A stretch of 64,000 nucleotides of DNA from Lutimonas halocynthiae (GTDB taxonomy: Bacteria > Bacteroidota > Bacteroidia > Flavobacteriales > Flavobacteriaceae). Numbering within the stretch: the stretch's first letter is position 1; every line of letters starts with the position of its first letter. Under the pieces are notes generated by a model. The model had not been told where the DNA came from, did no database searches, and saw nothing but the letters and a program-made list of their open reading frames with translations. The DNA lies in the NCBI RefSeq assembly GCF_030409835.1, contig NZ_JAUFQO010000004.1:806001-870000 (forward strand), given 5' to 3'. Positions 59,973 to 64,000 of the stretch are shown in pieces. A program made the translations under genes and the position numbers.

Positions 59973-60530
59973 CTAGTAAACCGCTTTCACAGTAACCTCC
60001 ACAACTTTAGCAATATTCTTAGCAGGCTTTCCTTTTTCAAAAGCAACCTCATAGTCAGCCAAGGTGATATTAAATTTTGAATCTAAAGACACTTTACCTC
60101 CCTCAACAAGAATTGTTGCTTCTTCTGCGATGGCATTGGTTACACCATTAATAGTCAGTTCTCCTGAAATACTTATAGGATAAGAACCATCCTCTTCAAA
60201 GTTGACCTCAGACAAATTATCAATCTTCCCTTTTAGTTTTGCTTTTGGATTGGTTTTGGTATCAAGGTATTTCTTCCCATTAAAGTGCTGTTGCATCAAT
60301 GACTTTTTAAATTCAAAACTTTGCATGGGTACAGAAAACACAACCTCGCCTGTACTTGTTTCAATTGTACCAACTGTTTTATAATTATTCGCCTCAATAT
60401 CTTCTGAGGAAGTGCTTGAAAAGAACTTAAAATGAGTCTTGGAACTAACTAATTTTTGGGCTGAAACATGAATTGATACCAGTGAAAAACTCATGAACAT
60501 GATGATTGAAAATAGTGTCGTTTTTTTCAT
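59973..60530 (-). CDS. YceI family periplasmic protein
   Basis: 185 aa. Signal peptide MKKTTLFSIIMFMSFSLVSI. The lipocalin-like YceI barrel has THFKFFSSTSSEDIEANNYK, FKKSLMQQHFNGKKYLDTK and ISGELTINGVTNAI. YceI proteins bind polyisoprenoid or amide lipids in the periplasm and are often induced by stress. It follows the OB-fold protein gene after 32 bp, a pairing seen repeatedly in Bacteroidota, so the two probably act together on the envelope. Confidence 0.92.
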   Translation of the reverse strand: MKKTTLFSIIMFMSFSLVSIHVSAQKLVSSKTHFKFFSSTSSEDIEANNYKTVGTIETSTGEVVFSVPMQSFEFKKSLMQQHFNGKKYLDTKTNPKAKLKGKIDNLSEVNFEEDGSYPISISGELTINGVTNAIAEEATILVEGGKVSLDSKFNITLADYEVAFEKGKPAKNIAKVVEVTVKAVY

Positions 60531-60562
60531 TTTTAATAAGTTTAGTGGCTTTAAGATAAAAA

Positions 60563-61045
60563 TTATTTGTCTGATACGATGTCGCTTTTCTCTACAATGA
60601 CGTTCTCATACATTCCCAGATCTTCATCATAAGCAGCACCAGAACGTATAACGCCTTTGATAGTAATCTCATCTCCTATTTTAAAGGCTGCTGCGCGTGC
60701 ATTGCTCTCTGCAGTAAAAGTGCAACTTACGCCAGCCTTATCGGTATCGCTCTTTAACAGGATAACCGTTTGACCTTTGAAGTCTTCTGAGATTTCAGCT
60801 ACGATGCCAGTCACTTCGAGGACTTTTGAATTCCCTTCCTCATCGAGGTATTTTTCATTCGCTTTATGGGCATCCAACAAATACTCATCTACAATTTCAC
60901 CTGCATCAAAACTAAAATCAGTTTTGGTCTTTTGAACATCCCTGGCCGGTTTGTTAAACATATAAAAACCCGCCCCTCCTATTATCAGGATTCCTATTCC
61001 AATAATTATGATTGTGATTTTTAAAATTTTCTTGCTAGAAGCCAT
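60563..61045 (-). CDS. Membrane-anchored OB-fold (tRNA_anti-like) protein
   Basis: 160 aa from ATG 61045 (the ATG 3 bp upstream is equivalent). One N-terminal membrane helix (KITIIIIGIGILIIGGAGFY) and a soluble domain from about 55 with VTGIVAEISEDFKGQTVILL and FKIGDEITIKGVIRSG, the OB-fold of the tRNA_anti-like group. Location is probably periplasmic, anchored to the inner membrane. It precedes yceI by 32 bp in the same operon and follows the histidine kinase gene by 106 bp. Confidence 0.8.
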   Translation of the reverse strand: MASSKKILKITIIIIGIGILIIGGAGFYMFNKPARDVQKTKTDFSFDAGEIVDEYLLDAHKANEKYLDEEGNSKVLEVTGIVAEISEDFKGQTVILLKSDTDKAGVSCTFTAESNARAAAFKIGDEITIKGVIRSGAAYDEDLGMYENVIVEKSDIVSDK

Positions 61046-61154
61046 CATGTGGTTTGATTTATTGGTTCAATAGACAAACATAAAACCAAGTCCTGACAAA
61101 AAAATATTGACTTGTGATTATTTTAACACAATTTCAGCGCTTTAAAAAAGGCGA

Positions 61155-64000
61155 TTAAACAAGTCCCTTCAATTCCCCCACAACCTCTTCAATAACATCA
61201 TCTAAATGGTTTATAAGGTTTTCAAGTCGTTCTGAAGATTGATAGATTTCCGCATTTTTCTCCATATCTCTTATGTCATTCTTTAAAGACACAATTTCCA
61301 TAATATCTATGGTAGGTTTAATTCTATGGGCTATTTTCTTTATTTTTTCAAAGTCTCCTGCTTGATAGGCCGTTTTGATTTCAAAAACTGAATCAGGCAC
61401 CTGAGTAATAAATAAACGAAGCATTTTATCTATAAACTTTTGATTGCCTTTTGCTATATCCTCAAGTTTAGTCAAATCATACAAGGGTAATTTTGGCGCT
61501 TTAATTATTAATTCTGATTCTCGCTCTTTTGGTTTATCTAACCATTCACAAACTATTTGAAGTAATTGCTCTTCGGTGAATGGTTTTGACAAATAACCAT
61601 CCATACCAGCCTCAATACATTTTTCGTTTTCACCTTTAATGGCATTAGCAGTTAATGCTACAATTGCAACTTGTGATTTTAATTTTTCTCTTATCAATTT
61701 AGTAGCCTCATAACCATTTAATTCAGGCATTTGAATGTCCATCAAAATCATATCAAATTGATTTTCATTTACTTCCTTAACAGCTACAGCACCATTTTCA
61801 GCCTCCGACGACAGTACACCATAATCTTCTAAAATGGTTGTTGCCACCAATCGATTGGTTTCGTTGTCATCAACTATTAAAATTTTCTTACCCTCCAACA
61901 TTTTTGTATCGATGAATTGACCTTCCTTTTTTTCCAAATCACTGGCAGTTCCTTTTTGAAAATCAATCACAACTTTTATGGTAGTTCCTATTCCTTTTTC
62001 ACTTTCAACAATAATCTCACCCTTCATAAGGTCTACTAACGAATGGGTAATGCTCATACCCAAGCCGGTTCCTCCAAATTTTCTGGTAATTGAGGCATCT
62101 TCCTGACTGAATTTTTGAAACAAATTTCTCACAAAAAGAGGATCCATTCCGATGCCGGTATCTGTTACACTGATTTCAACCTTTTGCTCCGCATTAATGT
62201 CTTCCAAAACAATACAACTAATATCAACGCCCCCTTTTTCTGTGAATTTTATAGAGTTCGAAACCAAATTGAGTAAAATCTGATTTAAACGATAAGGGTC
62301 TCCTATCAGCACATTATCCAAAGCTGGATCACAAAAATTATTAGTCAGTTTCAGTCCTTTCTCCTCTGCTTTGTACATCATCCCCTGGATGACTTTCTCT
62401 ACCAAATATTTCGGGTCGAAACCAATATTCTCGACACTTAATTTTCCTGCCTCAAGTTTTGCAAGATCCAGCACATCATTAATAATTACCAATAAATTCT
62501 CAGATGAATTCGTGATGGTTTCCAGATACACTTGTTGCTTTTCATTCAAGGAAGTTTTTTGAAGTTGACTGCTCAGCCCCATGATTGCATTCATCGGTGT
62601 TCGAATCTCATGACTCATGTTTGCTAAAAAATTCTGTTTTGATCTGGCCAGATCCTCTGTCACCTTTTTTGCGATTTTTAGCTCTTTTTCTGCTAAAATT
62701 CGATCGGTAATATCCACTGCAAAACCAATGACATAAGGCTCTTTTCCTGGTTCTTCTTTTAAAAAATTATTATATAGATTATAAACAATACTTCCGTCTT
62801 TATGTCTAATTCTGAAAACCCCTGTTGCTTCTTTATCTTTTAATATTTTTTTCAAATACACATTGTGAAATAGTGATTTGTCAGCCTTAGGCATATAATC
62901 AGTTAAGTAACGTCCAATCACCTCTTCATCTTTATATCCATACAATTTATAAACCATAGGGTTCACCGTAAGAAATCTTCCATTTAAATCATGGGTTGTG
63001 ACAATGGCCAAAGTGTTATCAATCACATCTCGATACCTTTTTTCGCTTTGCTCCTTCTCATGCTGAATCTCTTTGATATTTGTAATGTCGATTCCATAGC
63101 CAATTACAAGTTCTACTTTATCATCCCTGTTAATCACAGGGAACATATTTCTCATGATATAATGAATGCTATCATCTGGTTGTTTCAATTCTTCTTCCCA
63201 GCTTTTCAATTTTTTGGAATCCAAAACACTTTTGAAAACCTTCTTTCTGCCATCCAGAAGTGATAAGGGTTTATTACGCTTTTTAATATAGTCTTCATCT
63301 TTTTTACCAATCATCCATTTTCGCAGCACTGGATCTTTAATCCCTTTAGGGTTGATATATAAATACGTGTGTTCAGGATCAAAAACGGCAATATCTGTGG
63401 GGATATTATCCAATATCTGTTCATAAAACTTTCTTTGATTCTCGAGTTTTTCCTGTGCCTGCTTCTCAAAAGTAATATCTTCTTCAATGGCGAAAAACTG
63501 GCTCACTTCTCCTTGATCATTAAAAAGAGGTTGGGCATTGATTCGCAACCAATAACCTTCTCCTGTTTTTGTATAATTATAAATCTCGCAAGTAAATGGC
63601 TCCTTATTTTGGATCTGCCTTTTCATATAAGCGATGGTTTCAGGGTTTGTCTTTTCTCCCTGTAACAAGCTACCTGGTGTTTTGCCCTTTACTTCAAGCA
63701 ATTCATAACCAGTCATGTTCACAAATCCATTATTGATCCATTCAATTTTTCCATTGGCATCAGTGATAATAACTGCATTAACGGTTTTTTGAACAATCAA
63801 TGACAATTTCTCTAATTCGAGTTTATACTCTTTTTGTCTGGTAATATCTGTCCCATAGAAATTAATATAATCTTCTCCCAACACCGGAACACACGTGAAT
63901 GAATAATCTATATTATTTGAACTACATTCTAGTTCCCATTTATCTGATTTTTGCTCAAAATCCTTAACGATCAGCTTAAAAAACGCATCATTGCGATAGG
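61155..64000 (-). CDS. Multi-PAS hybrid sensor histidine kinase (5' end beyond the window)
   Basis: Open to the window edge without a stop; upstream of 63884 the frame continues as PAS-like sequence (KWELECSSNNIDYSF), so the true start lies beyond 64000. Visible domains in order: at least four PAS/PAC units, each closed by an acidic 'GxDIT' type end; a HisKA domain with the phospho-His in NMSHEIRTPMNAIMG; an ATPase domain with GTGLGMSI; a receiver domain with ILMDIQMPELNGYEA; and an Hpt domain with AHRIKPTI. It runs a full internal phosphorelay. The output regulator is not in the window. Confidence 0.93.
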   Translation of the reverse strand, partial: YRNDAFFKLIVKDFEQKSDKWELECSSNNIDYSFTCVPVLGEDYINFYGTDITRQKEYKLELEKLSLIVQKTVNAVIITDANGKIEWINNGFVNMTGYELLEVKGKTPGSLLQGEKTNPETIAYMKRQIQNKEPFTCEIYNYTKTGEGYWLRINAQPLFNDQGEVSQFFAIEEDITFEKQAQEKLENQRKFYEQILDNIPTDIAVFDPEHTYLYINPKGIKDPVLRKWMIGKKDEDYIKKRNKPLSLLDGRKKVFKSVLDSKKLKSWEEELKQPDDSIHYIMRNMFPVINRDDKVELVIGYGIDITNIKEIQHEKEQSEKRYRDVIDNTLAIVTTHDLNGRFLTVNPMVYKLYGYKDEEVIGRYLTDYMPKADKSLFHNVYLKKILKDKEATGVFRIRHKDGSIVYNLYNNFLKEEPGKEPYVIGFAVDITDRILAEKELKIAKKVTEDLARSKQNFLANMSHEIRTPMNAIMGLSSQLQKTSLNEKQQVYLETITNSSENLLVIINDVLDLAKLEAGKLSVENIGFDPKYLVEKVIQGMMYKAEEKGLKLTNNFCDPALDNVLIGDPYRLNQILLNLVSNSIKFTEKGGVDISCIVLEDINAEQKVEISVTDTGIGMDPLFVRNLFQKFSQEDASITRKFGGTGLGMSITHSLVDLMKGEIIVESEKGIGTTIKVVIDFQKGTASDLEKKEGQFIDTKMLEGKKILIVDDNETNRLVATTILEDYGVLSSEAENGAVAVKEVNENQFDMILMDIQMPELNGYEATKLIREKLKSQVAIVALTANAIKGENEKCIEAGMDGYLSKPFTEEQLLQIVCEWLDKPKERESELIIKAPKLPLYDLTKLEDIAKGNQKFIDKMLRLFITQVPDSVFEIKTAYQAGDFEKIKKIAHRIKPTIDIMEIVSLKNDIRDMEKNAEIYQSSERLENLINHLDDVIEEVVGELKGLV

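Noticed and set aside
63882-63884. GTG at 63884 as start of the hybrid histidine kinase
   Set aside because: The frame stays open to 64000 and encodes PAS-like sequence, so the gene begins outside the window.
1-64000. tRNA, rRNA, riboswitch or intact insertion sequence
   Set aside because: No cloverleaf, rRNA core or transposase reading frame was seen in any gap when read by eye.

Overview
The window is AT-rich DNA from a gliding Bacteroidota bacterium, most likely a marine member of the Flavobacteriaceae. The evidence is a type IX secretion C-terminal sorting domain on a leucine-rich-repeat protein, six DUF6090 membrane proteins, a DUF4468 protein, LytTR/LytS signalling, and promoters with the Bacteroidota -7 box TAnnTTTG. 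I see no rRNA, tRNA, CRISPR array or intact transposase.

Layout. 1-8,300: an array of DUF6090 genes (conserved membrane-anchored head, divergent tails) set among repeats, with a lipoprotein and a coiled-coil NERD protein. 8,271-12,221: a CPBP protease, a small unknown gene, and a type II restriction-modification unit (DUF6471 protein, cytosine-C5 methyltransferase, convergent PD-(D/E)XK endonuclease resembling NgoBV). 12,905-23,088: a minus-strand type I restriction-modification operon, hsdM-hsdS-AIPR-reverse transcriptase-hsdR, preceded by an HsdR_N-like nuclease-domain gene. 23,200-25,832: a DUF4468 protein, a PLD nuclease and a second NERD protein. 25,900-64,000: ordinary chromosome with three tandem-domain universal stress proteins, two DUF1254 proteins, a CocE-type hydrolase, a LytS/LytTR/esterase operon, an aldehyde dehydrogenase with DUF779, PadR and TetR regulators with visible operators, a porin, a YceI/OB-fold pair, and a hybrid histidine kinase that runs off the right edge.

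The main candidate for an undescribed system is the type I operon. An abortive-infection AIPR protein and a UG/Abi-type reverse transcriptase with intact catalytic residues lie inside it, the latter one base upstream of hsdR. This suggests one layered anti-phage locus.

The second main result is in the intergenic DNA. It is a mosaic of repeat families, several of which fold into nested hairpins. Families F and G share one three-stem architecture with paired compensatory changes. Four filled/empty comparisons show that a 20-bp palindrome (CCTGCCTGCCGGCAGGCAGG or a variant) inserts precisely, without target duplication.

Regulation. Five genes (all three universal stress proteins, a lipoprotein and a secreted protein) share an FNR/CRP-type site TTGAC-N4-RTCA exactly 22 bp upstream of a TAnnTTTA-like -7 box. 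This implies a common activator, possibly oxygen- or redox-responsive. The two NERD genes share a different promoter element, and the PLD and DUF4468 genes share a third.
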